Shown: positions 26,221 through 38,193 of the stretch, in pieces | Layout: every line of letters begins with the position of its first letter | Numbering within the stretch: the stretch's first letter is position 1 | Origin: Euglena gracilis | Lineage: Eukaryota > Euglenida > Euglenophyceae > Euglenales | Assembly: GCA_039621445.1 (NCBI GenBank) | Contig: CP154957.1 | Span: 36,172,696-36,236,695, forward strand | DNA: 64,000 nt | Direction: 5' to 3' | Position numbers and translations under genes: made by a program | Notes under the pieces: generated by a model | The model's database searches: none | Told to the model about the DNA's origin: nothing | What the model saw: only the letters and a program-made list of their open reading frames with translations

Positions 26221-26954
26221 AGACAAGAAGCCTAAGTGCAAACTAAGGGGGGCAGAACCCTTCCCGAGCAACGCCGCAGCAGAGGGGGGGGCGGACATCC
26301 TCTGGGCAAGGACAAGGGACTGGGCGGAGGTGCAGCGTCCCCCAGCGGCCCAATGGAGTGTGCCGGTCCGCCCTGGGACGTTGCTGACCAACAAAAAGGA
26401 AACTTAAAAAAAAGTGGCTGGCGGGAGGCGCATTAATTCAATCGCACGACGGGGGGAGGGCCAGGCAGGCACCACAACAGAAAAAAACCTTAGAACACTT
26501 TAAAGCACCTTGGTTGGCAAAATGCCTTAAACTCTTCAAAATGCCAAAAAAAATCTTGAAAAAACATTTCTGGCAAAAAACAACGCAAAAAAAAACACAT
26601 GCTTTCATTTTGGAGGATCACTACATTCTGAACAAGCGATTTGGAACATAAATAAACTCCAAAATCGGCGCAAAGCGCCGAAGAAAAAACTTGGGCGTTC
26701 ACTGGAGGAAATTGGATTTTCCTTAAATTTGTCGGGAAAAATCCTGGACAAAATTTCGTCCAGAATTTTTCTCACAACAATTTCTCCCGTTGAAGTTCCC
26801 CTCCCCCCTGGTATGGGGAACAATCTGACGACAAAATCACTGACAGGTGTTCTCTGCGGCAGGTGGTGAGAAAGAAGAGGCAAGAAAAACCATACGGCTC
26901 AAGAGGGCTACTTCTCCATGGAACAAGACCCCCCCCCTCAACAGGCTGTGTGAC

Positions 26955-27150
26955 GCCGCAGTTGGAGGGGGCCGCCGCCTCGCGCCACCACCCACACAGT
27001 ACAACTTCCGCCAGGGTCGTCACATGCGAACTTTCGTGCGGCCACTGGAGCGTCAGCAGGGCTTCGAGAGCGTCCCACACGAACATCTGCAATGGCTTTC
27101 CCCGCCGCAAAAGGTTTTCCGCAAGAACATAAGGAAGGGGTCGGGATCCC
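26955..27150 (-). CDS. Candidate exon of an unrecognised gene
   Basis: A GC-rich minus-strand frame reads LPYVLAENLLRRGKPLQMFV and then WDALEALLTLQWPHESSHVT. Its helical, leucine-rich composition and G/C third positions resemble the confirmed exons nearby. It could be a downstream exon of the gene starting at 31162. Boundaries are not resolved and no family is recognised. Confidence 0.4.
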
Positions 27151-28587
27151 AGAGACTGCTGGTTCGAACGTTGGTTGGGACCACGATTTTTGGAGCCCCC
27201 TTTCCCCCCACTCCAGGTTGCGCCTGCCAGAACTGGATGGGAAAACACGGTGGGGGTGGGGAGTCGACCCCCCACCATGGCAGTTTGCCAAAAAAAAAAT
27301 TCCCTCAGTGTAGAAAAGAAAATGTTGAGTTGAATTTGGCAATCCCCAAAAATACGGGCAGGGGGGGTGGTGGGGGAGCTGGTTGGAACCCCCCATTTGG
27401 GTGTTTTTGTCCGGGGTGTCCCATACACCCCTGGATCCCCCACCCGGGAAATTGGCTTCAGCCAAATGGTGGGTCCCCCGGAGAGCTCAACAAAGCCCTG
27501 GCCGCTAAAGCCTCAGACGCAACGCAGGAGGGACGGGGCAGGAGCAGGAGGAGGGCGGGAGGAGTTCGGGTCTCACAAGGTGGACAGCGATCGTACTTAG
27601 GCCAAGACCCACTCTCCCACAGTGGGCCCCAAACGTTTGCAGTGCTGCTGTTTTCTTTCCTGCATGGTTGCTGCAGTCTGGAAATCTTTCCAAATCGGAA
27701 AAAATTCCCAACAAAGATCGGGAAATCGCCCGGGGGGGGGGGAGGCAAAAAATGCGTTTGTGTTCCACCCCCCCCCTGCTTAACTAACGCTCCCTCCAGG
27801 GGGTCCAGTTGTCAATCCTTGGGGTATTCGTCCAGTTGTCAATCCTTGGGGTATTCTTTTCGAATGAAACATTACAAAACACACAACCAGAAGTCCATTT
27901 TGACCTTTTTTGGGGAATTTTGAGTTGACTGTCTGCTGTGGCTTGACTACAACTTAAAAAAACCACTATTTCCCCTGAAATATTGAGTTTCCGCATTTTT
28001 TTTTTAAATCAAAATCTTCCCATATTTTCCCCCCATAATTCCCCCCGTCATTTTTGTACGCACTGTAATGCAAAATTGGTCCAAAATGTGTAGCATGCAA
28101 TTTCCACTTGTCTAGTACCCTCCCCCCTTTGTCTGACCGGTAACTCCTGTCCTCTGACCGGGGGGGGGGGTGGTCGTTGGACAAGGGGTAAAAAAAACCA
28201 GGTACCCGGGACCCCACAACCAAAAAAGGCCAAAATTATCCTTCCGGCGCTTTACAGCGAAAATTTTGAGCAATTTGACAAAACTGTTGCTCAAAAAATC
28301 TGCATTTTGGCCAACTTTTGGCCAATTCTTGGGCGCAAATATTTTCGTCCCGGCGTTTTGTGCCGGGACCAAAACCCTCCGAAAAGGTGTCCTCCGACCT
28401 GAGGAGGGGATGGTCGTTGGGGGGGGTAAATCTGTCAACATCTTGGATACCCCCCCCCCCCCGGCAAAAACTGTCACCTGACAAGTCAGCGAGCACAGAG
28501 GTAGGTGACATGTCGTGACAGGTCAGCGTACAGGGCTCTAATGACAGTTTCCCAATGATGCCATTTGTGAAATTTGGGGAAACTGTT

Positions 28588-29424
28588 ACCAGGGGGGTGG
28601 AGAAACTGCACACGGGCCGGTCAAAAACTGCACTGCAAAAAACTGCAAAAAACTGCAAAAAACTGCAAAAAAAACTGCACTTCAACAAAAATTAGCAATA
28701 AACAAGCTAAAATGATGTGCATATGCAAAACAACGTAAATTGCGACCACATGAGCACACCCCAATTCACCTAACTTTTTTTTTGCGCAGCTTTGGAGCTT
28801 ATGACGACAAAAATGGAAGCAATCAAACAAGGAACACTGCACATGGCTTTCATGCATTGAAAATGCAAGTCATGTGTTTGGATGCCGGGCCACACCACTT
28901 TTCCTGCGCCAAAACTTGTACCGACCATGCCCACAAAAATGACAAACAGTTTCCTTTCTAAATATGGAAAAAATGCACATATATCCATACACAAAAAACC
29001 CTTGGCCGCCTCACATACTTGCCAACGATCATTCGCCTAGGAAAAAAGCAAAAAAAAACATCACCGAAAATGGAAAGTGAACGCACTCATTAGGCATGGG
29101 GGGGGGAGGTACGACACAATCCGGTGTGTTGAAAACTTGCGGAATGCGGAATGCGACCCATCAATTCGCCTTTTGATGTTCAGGAGCGACTTTCCAATCC
29201 GGGGACAAAATGGTCATTTTCGCAAACACTATACTTTTGGTCACAATAAGATCCCAGAGCGACGAGCCTTCACCCACTTCGCAAACACGCTGACGGGGCG
29301 TTGATCGTTGCTAACCGGTCACCCCTAATATGTGCGCATTGGCGTTGGCCACCGGTGCGGTGTGATTAAACTCACATTGTTCTTCATTCTCCCCAAGGCA
29401 GCCTGTCAGTATTACACAGCTCTT
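28588..29424. repeat. 0.9-kb dispersed repeat, copy 1
   Basis: Begins GGTGGAGAAACTGCACACGG, runs through an AACTGCAAAA array (28620-28680), and is closely matched by 63074-64000. The two copies differ by small indels and substitutions, for example in the stretch after the array. The repeat continues past the window end, so its full length is unknown. Confidence 0.85.
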
Positions 29425-29836
29425 GGAAACGTGCAATGATTTCTTGTTTTGTGGCATTCTTGAAGATGAAAAAGCAATGCTCGGCCCCTGCTTCCATCAC
29501 GCAAGAGGGCGTCAGCTTCCCCCCCCCCCTCTACACCAGCCCCCCGCCTCCCCGCACCCCCGAGCTCGGTCGCCCCTCCCCCCCCATAACATCCATTTAA
29601 ACCGAATTACAACAGGCCGGCAATTACTGGAGGTATGGCTGGCTGGCTTTTTTGCCACTCCATCATCTTTTGGCCAGTGGCCATTTTTGGCAGCATTTGG
29701 CCATTTTTTGGCCATTTTGGCCAACTGGTTTGCAATCTCACACTTAAATGAGGGTCAGCTTCCTCTTTTGAGGAGGGGCTTTTGGCCAGGGGCAAGGATT
29801 TGGGTGCAGCCCAACAACGCAAAATCAAAAAGCCCT

Positions 29837-31162
29837 TCACCTCACGCAGCTTAATGTGACTACCCTCATCGGTGGGCCACAAATAGCCACGCAAAACTGG
29901 CATCCGCCGTCTGGTTCGGCACGGCCCTCCAGGCGGGCACCCAATTCCTCAACATCCACTCCGTGTCTCTGGCTTCTCTGGCTTCCGGCTGCCGCTGAAA
30001 CTCTGTGCTGTCTCTGGCAGGTCCCTACGTACAAGATTCTGTAGGAACCTGCATTCATCCATCGGTCCACCCACTCATGCACCTCGAATGACGACGGCAG
30101 AGCGTGCTGTCCAGCAAATTGAGATGTCTTTTGGATGAGGCGCAATTTTGTCACCCTCTCTCCTCAGTCTTTGACACCCCATCCACCAGCTCATCATCGC
30201 TGCCATCGGACAGGACGCCCACGTCCGCCGAGGAAGGGGACGGATCCTATAAACCCCAGGGGGTCTATAAGTGGGTGGGGTTTAATTGTGGACTTGTCAC
30301 CAAAACAACAAAATAAACATCTCAGGTTTCTTCAAAACTGGATCAAAAAAAAAACTGCACGTGTGCAGTTTTTTCAGAAAAAAAACTGCAAAAAACTGCA
30401 AAAAAACTGCAAAAAACTGCAAAAAACCCAAAACGTGAAAACTGCAAAAAACTGCAAAAACTGCACGGTGCATATTTTCCACCCCCCTGCTGTTACGTTT
30501 GGAAGGCTCTTCTGGCAACTCCCCAAAACATTAACAAATGAAATGCGAACCCAAGACGCACAAAGCGTGCGCGTGCACACACACACACACAAACATGCAA
30601 AAATGCAAACACAAGAAAGACTTCGGCAGGATTTGACATAAAGCCGGAGGGGAGGGGTCACTTTCCTCTTTCAAAAACCAGTCAATCACTTTTTTAAAAC
30701 AAGACACCTCACCGCCCCCCCCCCCCGAGTCGCTCACTCCGGCCACTCAGCCAAAAATGGCTCAAAATAAATGGATTTTGTCCATTTTTTTTTCTTCAAA
30801 AAAATGAAAAAAAAAAGAAAAAAATGAACGCGCTAGGGTGGGCCATTTCTAGTTGACCCTGGAGCCAACAGCCCAGCTGGGTAGTGCTGGAAAACAGAGA
30901 GGTAATTGCTGACTACTGGACTATGCAGCTTTTGAAATCAGGACAGCAAACATGGAGGGAAGAGACAGCTTTTGAAGGCAGGACAGCAAACATGGAGGGA
31001 AGAGACAGCTTTTGAAGGCAGATCACAATTCAGGAACAGAGGGCAGAAGACAAATCCCTGGTGAGTAAAGCTTGCAGTTGTTGATGGATGTGTCGATGCA
31101 ATGGAAACGAAACAAGGGACCTGAACCTGACTGGCGTCACTCCCCAATTCTGACCAGCTCAT
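29837..31162 (-). CDS. Unrecognised protein, 4 exons (possibly more downstream)
   Basis: I do not recognise the family. Proposed exons: 31162-31127 (ATG; MSWSELGSDASQ), 30246-30178 (acidic: SSADVGVLSDGSDDELVDG), 30106-30033 (HALPSSFEVHEWVDRWMNAG, then SYRIL) and 29966-29837 (GVDVEELGARLEGRAEPDGG, then CQFCVAICGPPMRVV, stop at 29837). All introns are GT-AG (CAG/gttcag...tttatag; GGG/gtgtca...ggacag; TT/gtacgt...ccagag) and phases fit. The last exon may splice onward instead of reaching this stop; an exon-like ORF near 27.0 kb is a candidate. The ATG is 77 bases after the F-box/LRR stop. Confidence 0.5.
30350..30470 (+). repeat. AACTGCAAAA tandem array
   Basis: Runs of AAACTGCAAAA with a short inverted start (ACTGCACGTGTGCAGT). 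Same motif as the arrays inside the 0.9-kb repeats at 28.6 and 63.1 kb. Confidence 0.75.
30926..31025 (+). repeat. 41-base tandem repeat
   Basis: Two full copies and a partial third of ACAGCTTTTGAAGGCAGGAC followed by AGCAAACATGGAGGGAAGAG, inside the first intron (31126-30247) of the unrecognised gene. Confidence 0.88.
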
Positions 31163-31239
31163 GCCGCGGAACCCAACGCAAGAGCCAGCGTTTGGCCACC
31201 GCAGGGAGGGGAGGCCTGTCCGGGACTGGCACTCAATAT

Positions 31240-31434
31240 TCAGTAGTGGAGGTGCCGGTGGAGGTCACTCAGGGCCGGCACCTTGCGCAGCGCGTGCCGC
31301 GCGCGGATGCCGACGTCCAACGCCTTGCCGTCCTGCGTGGCCCCGCCCGCGACGCGCACCTGCCCGGAGCGCATGATGAGGGCCAGGGCGCTGGCGGCGG
31401 GGTCCTCGAACTTGTTGCCCCCGAGGTCGAGGGT
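31240..31434 (-). CDS. Last exon of the F-box/LRR gene
   Basis: 195 bases, 64 codons plus TGA. Begins TLDLGGNKFEDPAASALALI and ends in a basic tail (ALRKVPALSDLHRHLHY). The upstream join CACACCCTG to ACCCTCGAC gives LHTLTLDLGGN, with intron ends CGG and CCG. No polyadenylation motif is obvious before the next gene's ATG at 31162. Confidence 0.82.
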   Translation of the reverse strand, partial: TLDLGGNKFEDPAASALALIMRSGQVRVAGGATQDGKALDVGIRARHALRKVPALSDLHRHLHY

Positions 31435-34400
31435 CGGGCCGGCGGGACTCCTCTCCCGCCTGGCAGCAGTGGAGGAAAACCCGACGAACTTCCACACAAT
31501 TTGATTACCCCCCTATGTCCAACAACCGGTAACCTCTGCCTTCTGACTGGGGGGGGGGCCAGGGCAGAATGGGAAGGCCAGGTGGGGGGGTCGACCCCCC
31601 CCACCCGGGAAGTGGGGGGGGGTCGAGCTCCCCACCCACCACAGCAATTTTGGGAAAATGGGGACTTTGGCCGGGGAAAATTATTGATTTTTTTTTTTGA
31701 AAAATGAACACAAAATACATGATTTTTTTGATGGAAAACCACATTTTTCACAAAAAATCTCAAAATTTTTAGGTTTATTCTCAACTCACCACTTTCCTTA
31801 TTTTGCTTGCTCCTGTCTCAGATAAAAACAATAAATATACTTAGCCCCCCCCCCCCCCAGGAAACCGTCCTCCCTCTGTACCCGCAAACCTGTCCTCACA
31901 AGGACCTGTGGCCAACACCCCAATTGACTCTCCCCAATGGTTAAGCCCCTTGATGAATTCCCATAAAAAGACACCACCCAAATTCACCCACCTGAGTATC
32001 CTTCGTGAGGGGGAGGCAGGGCCACAAGAAGGTGGAGGGTTGGGGCTCAGGGTCCCCCTCCCCCAGGACCAGAGGGAATCCTCTCAACCTCCTGGAGCCA
32101 AGCAACCTGAGGAAGCCAATGGTCTCCCTCCAATGATTTGCAGCAGGAAATCCTGAGACTTTTTGAACGATTTCAATTCAAACTCAATGAAAATTTCTTT
32201 TGTCAAAAAACGTTCGTTAGAAAGCACCTGCAAAATTTTGATTGTTTCGGCTGGCGCTTGGTGACCGTCTGAAAAATCGCTCGTCTTGACGAAAAACTGC
32301 TCATTTTGTTCAGGTGCCCTACCAGCCAGCAGGTAAGAACCGGGGTGGGGGTGTGTGGGTGGTGTTTCAATGAAAAACGCCAGGGTAGTTGGACACCTCC
32401 ACCCACAACAGGGGCGTGGTCGACAGCCCCCCCCCCCCACCCAACAGCCCAAAGCGTTTGGGGGATTCCCTTTCAGCCGTGGGACACCCCCCCCCCCCGG
32501 TTGGGCTGGGCTACACAATTGCTCACCGACCCGGGGGGAGGGTCACTTTCCACTAAAAAAAAACCAGTCAGCCACTGTTCAAAAAGCCACCCGGGGCGTT
32601 GGTCACTTTGGCCACTCGGGCCAAAATAACCCAAAATCAATGCATTTTGGCCAAATAAACAAAACCTTCTCCGGTGCCGGGTGTTTCACTTTCGGCCATT
32701 CTTGGCCAACCCCCTGGGGTCTGGAGCCAAAAACAATTAGTCACTCCAAAACAAGCCCCCCCTGGGGGTGGGGTTGGACACATCTTAAACAATGGAATGG
32801 TCTGGACCAGACCATTGCTTGCCGACCCGGGGGGGGGGGGCTTTCCAGAAAAGCGGTCAATTACTTTGCAAAAACCAATTCCCCCCATTGTCTCCAGACA
32901 AATCAGCGAGCACAGAGGTAAGAGACAGCTCTCTGTGAGGACAGGTCAGCGGGTACAGGTTGAGGACAGTTTCCCGGCGAGTTCGGGTCAGAGGAAAAAA
33001 CTCAACATTTTCGACCCCAATGACAAATAAAATCCGGAAAAAGAATTTTTTGATTTAACAAACATTCAGAAGCTTGAATTTTTTTGAAATTTTACCCGTG
33101 GAAAATGCCAATTTTAAACAAAAAAATCGAAAAAAATATTTTTTTTTCTAAGGAGACAGGTCAGCGTGTACAAAGGTAGGAGACAAGTCCCTATGACAAT
33201 AAATGGGGGGGTAGGTACCGAACCCTGTCCCGAAACACCCCCCAGGATGCTGAGCCCTCTCTGTGCTGTCCCAGTTGCCGCACGACAACTGCCCTGCAGG
33301 GACGTAATCCACACTGAACCCTTCGTTTCCTGGGGGACTGCCGCCCTCCCCCAGCCCAAAGGGGAGCCCGGCGCAGGGTGTGCAGCTGACGGGCGTCGTT
33401 CAGGGTGGCGAGGGCCAAGGCCCCGGCGGAGCAGATCTGGTTGTACCCGCAGCCACGGCGGTCCTCAAACATATTTTTTTGCCTTTTTTCTTTTTTGGGG
33501 TTTTGTTTGTTTTTTGTTTGTTTTGCATGTTTTGCTTTTTTGTCTTTTTTGTCTTTTTGTTTGTTTGCTTTTTTGGCATTGGATGTCCTGTCCAGACCGG
33601 GAAAAAAACGGCCGTATTTGGGCAAAGGCGGGTCGACTTCGGGGAAAACAGTGAGTTCTGGCATCCCTGGACCATCGCCCCTCCACCCCAATATGCCAAA
33701 AAATGTGGGGTTTCGATCTTTTTCGACCCCAACCAAGCCCCAGTTCAGCCCTTGGCGTCCTTGGGCGGCCCTCAAGGGGCGGCCCTGAAGAAAAAAAAAC
33801 TTCCCTCGTGGACCGCCCTGGCCGATGCACAGGTGGAGCGTGCGCAGCGCCGCGGAGTTCTGGAAGAGGGCGAGGGCCTTTGCGCCATCATCCCCGGCCC
33901 TTGGTGGCCCAGCCTGCCCGGCGCGAAGGCCCCACACATGTCCCCCCTTGGTGGCTCTGTGGCGCTGGGGGGGGTCAAACGAGCTATCAATACCGGATAT
34001 TGTGGATTTTTTTTTTGAGACTCACGAGGTTGCGTGGTTGCGGATTTAATCGTTGAATTGTGGCGTGGCTGACAGCAACGCAGCAATGACACTGTCGGTA
34101 CAATGGACCGCTGGATAGCGACTGCCAAGGTGACAGCTTCTGGGCCCCAGTGGCAATACCAAAATAGGGCTTGCTGGATGGTGAGGCAAACTCTCTCCCT
34201 GGGGGCAAGCACCTATGACAGATTCCAAATTTTAGCCCGCGGTCGGCTGCGGTCGGCCGCGGTCGGCTGCGGTCGGCCGCGGTCGGCTGCGGTCGGCTGC
34301 GGTCGGCAAAGTAGTTGGCTGTGGGTGGGGGGCAGGCCAACAAAAAATGAGCATATATCACAATCACACAATCCACTGTTGCCGACTTTTGGCCACTTTT

Positions 34401-36577
34401 CGCTGCTTTTGGCCAGTTTTTTGATGCTTTTGGGCTGCTTTTGGCCACTGTTGCCAACTTTTGGTCGATTTTTGCTGCCTTTGCCGGTCATTTTGGCCAT
34501 TTTTGGCTTTTTTGGACCACTTAGGGCATTTTTTTTGTTATTTTTGCCTGCTTTTGGAACTTTTGGCCATTTTAACCATTTTTTGCCACTTTTAGGCCAT
34601 TTTTAGGTCACGTTTGACTGATCTTGATGTCAAAAGCAACAAAAAGACGTTTAAAGTGGCCTGAAAGTGGCCAGAAGTGGGTAAAAATGGCAAAAGCAGA
34701 GAAAAGTGGTCAAAAGTGGGTTAAAGAGGCCAAAAGTGGTCAAAAGAGGTCAAAGCAAAGCAAAAGCTGGCCAAAAGCAGCCAAAGCACAGCAAAAAGTG
34801 GGCAAAAGCAACAAAAGTGACCAAAAGAAAGCAAAGGGCAGGAAATAATGCTGCTTTTGGCCAATTTGGGTCACTTTAGCAGCTTTTGTTCACTTTTGGA
34901 AACAAACTGGCGCAAAATGCTCAAAATGGTCAAATTGGACCAAAGAGAGACCAAAAAATGGGCAAAAATAACAAAAGAAAAGGTCGAAAATGGCTTTAAA
35001 TGGTCAAAAATGGCCCAAAATGGCCCAAAATGGCCCAAGAGCAGGACAAAATGACCCAAAATTACAAGATGTGGGCAAAAGATGTCCAAAAATTGTCAAA
35101 ATAGGTCAAAATGGGTGAATTGTGGTGACAAATGGGCCAAAAGGGGACAAAAGCGACCAAAAATGGCCAAAAGTGGCCAAAAGTGGCCAAAAATGACAAC
35201 ATGAGCCAGATGAGCTAGAAAAATCTCAACATCTGGGATAAAAATGAGCCTAATTCGTGATTCTCACTGAAAAATTGACATCAATTAGAAAAAAGTTGCG
35301 CGGTCGGCTGCGGTCGGCTGCGGTCGGCACCCCACCTATGACAGTCCTGAAACCCGCGGTCGGCCGCGGTCGGCATAGGTGCCTGCCTGGGGGCAATGAA
35401 TGGGCAGCCTGGCGTTTTGTCTTTTAGCAAAAATTCTTTTAAAGAAAAATGGTTTTTTTTTCGTTCAAGGTGCTGGCTTTTAAATTCAATGTTTGGGCTG
35501 CAAAACATCATCTCTGTTGGTCCCCCTGGTCGGAGACGAACATAAGCTGTTTCAGGGATCCCCCCAAGTCGGGAACGAACATTAGGGATCGCCAAAAAAA
35601 TGCCAAAAAAGGACAAAAAAACCAAATGGCCATCACACATCTCTTTAAGGTTTTGCAGACGGGGGGGGGGGCTGCTGTAGCCAGGCCCGATCTTGGCCCA
35701 GCCCAGCCGCAGTAGCCCCCCGGGGGCCGGGGGGTGGGGGTGCTGCTGGTCCACTGGCCAGCCTCCTTTTCCTGGGTCCTGCCGATAATTTTTTTTAAAA
35801 GAAAATGCTCGAAAATGTCCAAAAAGTGTTGTTTGACAAGGGGGGAGGTGTATTTTTTGCCTTTTGATTCCGAGTCTGGGAGGAGCTAATTCCGAGTTGA
35901 GGTGCCATTTTTATCTCTCTTTGGGATCCAGGGTATTTTTCATGTGGGTTGCGGGGGGGGGGGGGGGTTGGACCGCACCTCACCCTACCCACCTCTGGGC
36001 TCCAGCAGTTTTTATTGTAAAGACTTTCTAATAGCATTTTGATCTTCCGGTGGCTCCACGGCTGGCCTGAGATTTGGAAGAAATTGTGCACCCAAACAGA
36101 ACGTCAAACAGCGACGTTTTCGGTTTTCTTTTCTTTTTCTTTTTTTCTTTTCCTTTTGTTTTCTTTTTCTCTCAGGCGGTCTTCTTGCAGTAGAGCTTTT
36201 TGGGGGTTCTTTGCGCAGTTGCGCAAACAAAGAAACATATTTTCAGCTTCATTTCTCATGGAAAAAAAATGAGATCCACCCCCTTTTTTGTGTTCTCAGC
36301 TGCGGTGCTGCCAGCTGGTTTTTTTAGTTCAGGGATATGCCGTAAGACAAGAGGGGGACTCAGATTGGTAAAAAAAACTGGCCACAGATTGGGGGGTATT
36401 TATGCATGTATGTATGCATGCATGTATATGTGTACACATACATACATACACACACACATACATACATACATACATACATACATACATACATACATACATA
36501 CATACATACATACATACATACATACATACATACATACATACATACATGCATGAATGCATACATACATACAGATATAC

Positions 36578-36609
<32 letters not shown>

Positions 36610-38152
36610 ACATTTCTTTGAAGACCCTGGGGGGTTGCTGGGCTCGGTCTAATTTTTTGGGCTGACCCCCCCCCCCCAGCCCCCAGAGGGGTTGTACCTG
36701 GGCTGCTACCGGGGGGAACGCAACATGGACCCTCAAAAGAACGCGACGCAAAAAAACACACAAAAAAGAGAATTGCATGCAAAATCCTTTAGGAGCTCCC
36801 CCGGGATGTTTGCTTTTCCACTCAGAAATTTTCATTTTGCATAAAAATAAGCATTTTGTGTACCCAAAAATGCAAAAATGACAAAAAATTGAAAAAAATT
36901 TAGGTCTCGGGGGAAAATCGAGGGCAAAACAAAGAATTTTTCAAAGTCAAAAAAATTCCCCATCAGAACCCAAAAATCGCCGGGAAAAAACACAAAAACA
37001 GGAAAAAAAGGCAAAAAAAGAAACTTTGCCAAAATTGAAAAACACAAAAAAAAACGCATTTTCGTTCCCCCCCCCCCTGCTGTAACCTGAGCTGGGCTGG
37101 GCTGAAGTTGGACAACTGTCCAAGCATTGACCTGCAAAACAGAGTTTTGAAAAAAAATGAGTGTCTGACCCCCCCCCACAAAGACCCCAAAATCCCCCCA
37201 AAAAACAATGGCCAAAAAATGGCCACTTTTGGCCACTTTTGACCCAGATTTGTGTGTGTGAGCAATTCTGTTCAGGAAAGAGCCCTACTTGGACACTCCA
37301 GCCGGCCTGCCAGGGGTGCCCTGCTATTTGGACCCCGGCGGCCTCAATGGGTTTCCACGAGACATCCAAACCGACCCAGTGGATTCCTTTTGAATCACTG
37401 AGACGCTGACTGCCATCACCCAAACCAGGAAGCCCATTCCCGCCCCCCAAATGCCTCCCAGGCACGGTGCACCACCAAGGCTGACGGCATTGTCTTGGAG
37501 GTCGTGAGCGAGCGTTGCCACAATGGACCAATGGTGGCCAGGCAGCCTGCGGCAGTGTCCCCGGGGTGGGGCACCCCCGAGCAGGAAGCGAGACCCAGAA
37601 GTGCATCAGAATGGCAACGCCCGGCCAAGGGTCAGGCTGTGGAGCTCGGGCGCCTTGTGCAAGGCCAAGAGTGCCTCTGCCCCTCCACAACAGAACCTCT
37701 CCTCAGGGTGGGGACGGTATTCGGGAGGGTTGTTCCGAAATACTCCAAAATTTATCTGATCAGTTTGGTGAAAATCTCTTCGAATAGACTTTGGGCTTTT
37801 TTTTGGGTGGGCAAAGAAATAGGTAAACAGGCAAAATAGGTAAATGAGCACCAGTGGTCCACCTACTTTGCCTGGCCTTTCATTGTGTCCTTGAATGTTT
37901 CACATAATTTTAGCTGAAAAATCACTCCGGTTAATCCAGAATATTCCGGGTTTCCTTTTCTGGTTCATTCTGGGCCTGAATATTGCCTTCACCGTGCTCT
38001 CCTCCCACAGAGTGGGTCATCTAGCAGGGGAGAATATGGCTGGCCAACCCACCCACCACCCATAAGATTTCCGTTCCTGTTCAGCTCTGTTTCTGGATTC
38101 TCATTCAGCCCTGGAGGGGGGGGACGCAACATTGACCCCCGAAAAATGCTGC

Positions 38153-38193
<41 letters not shown>

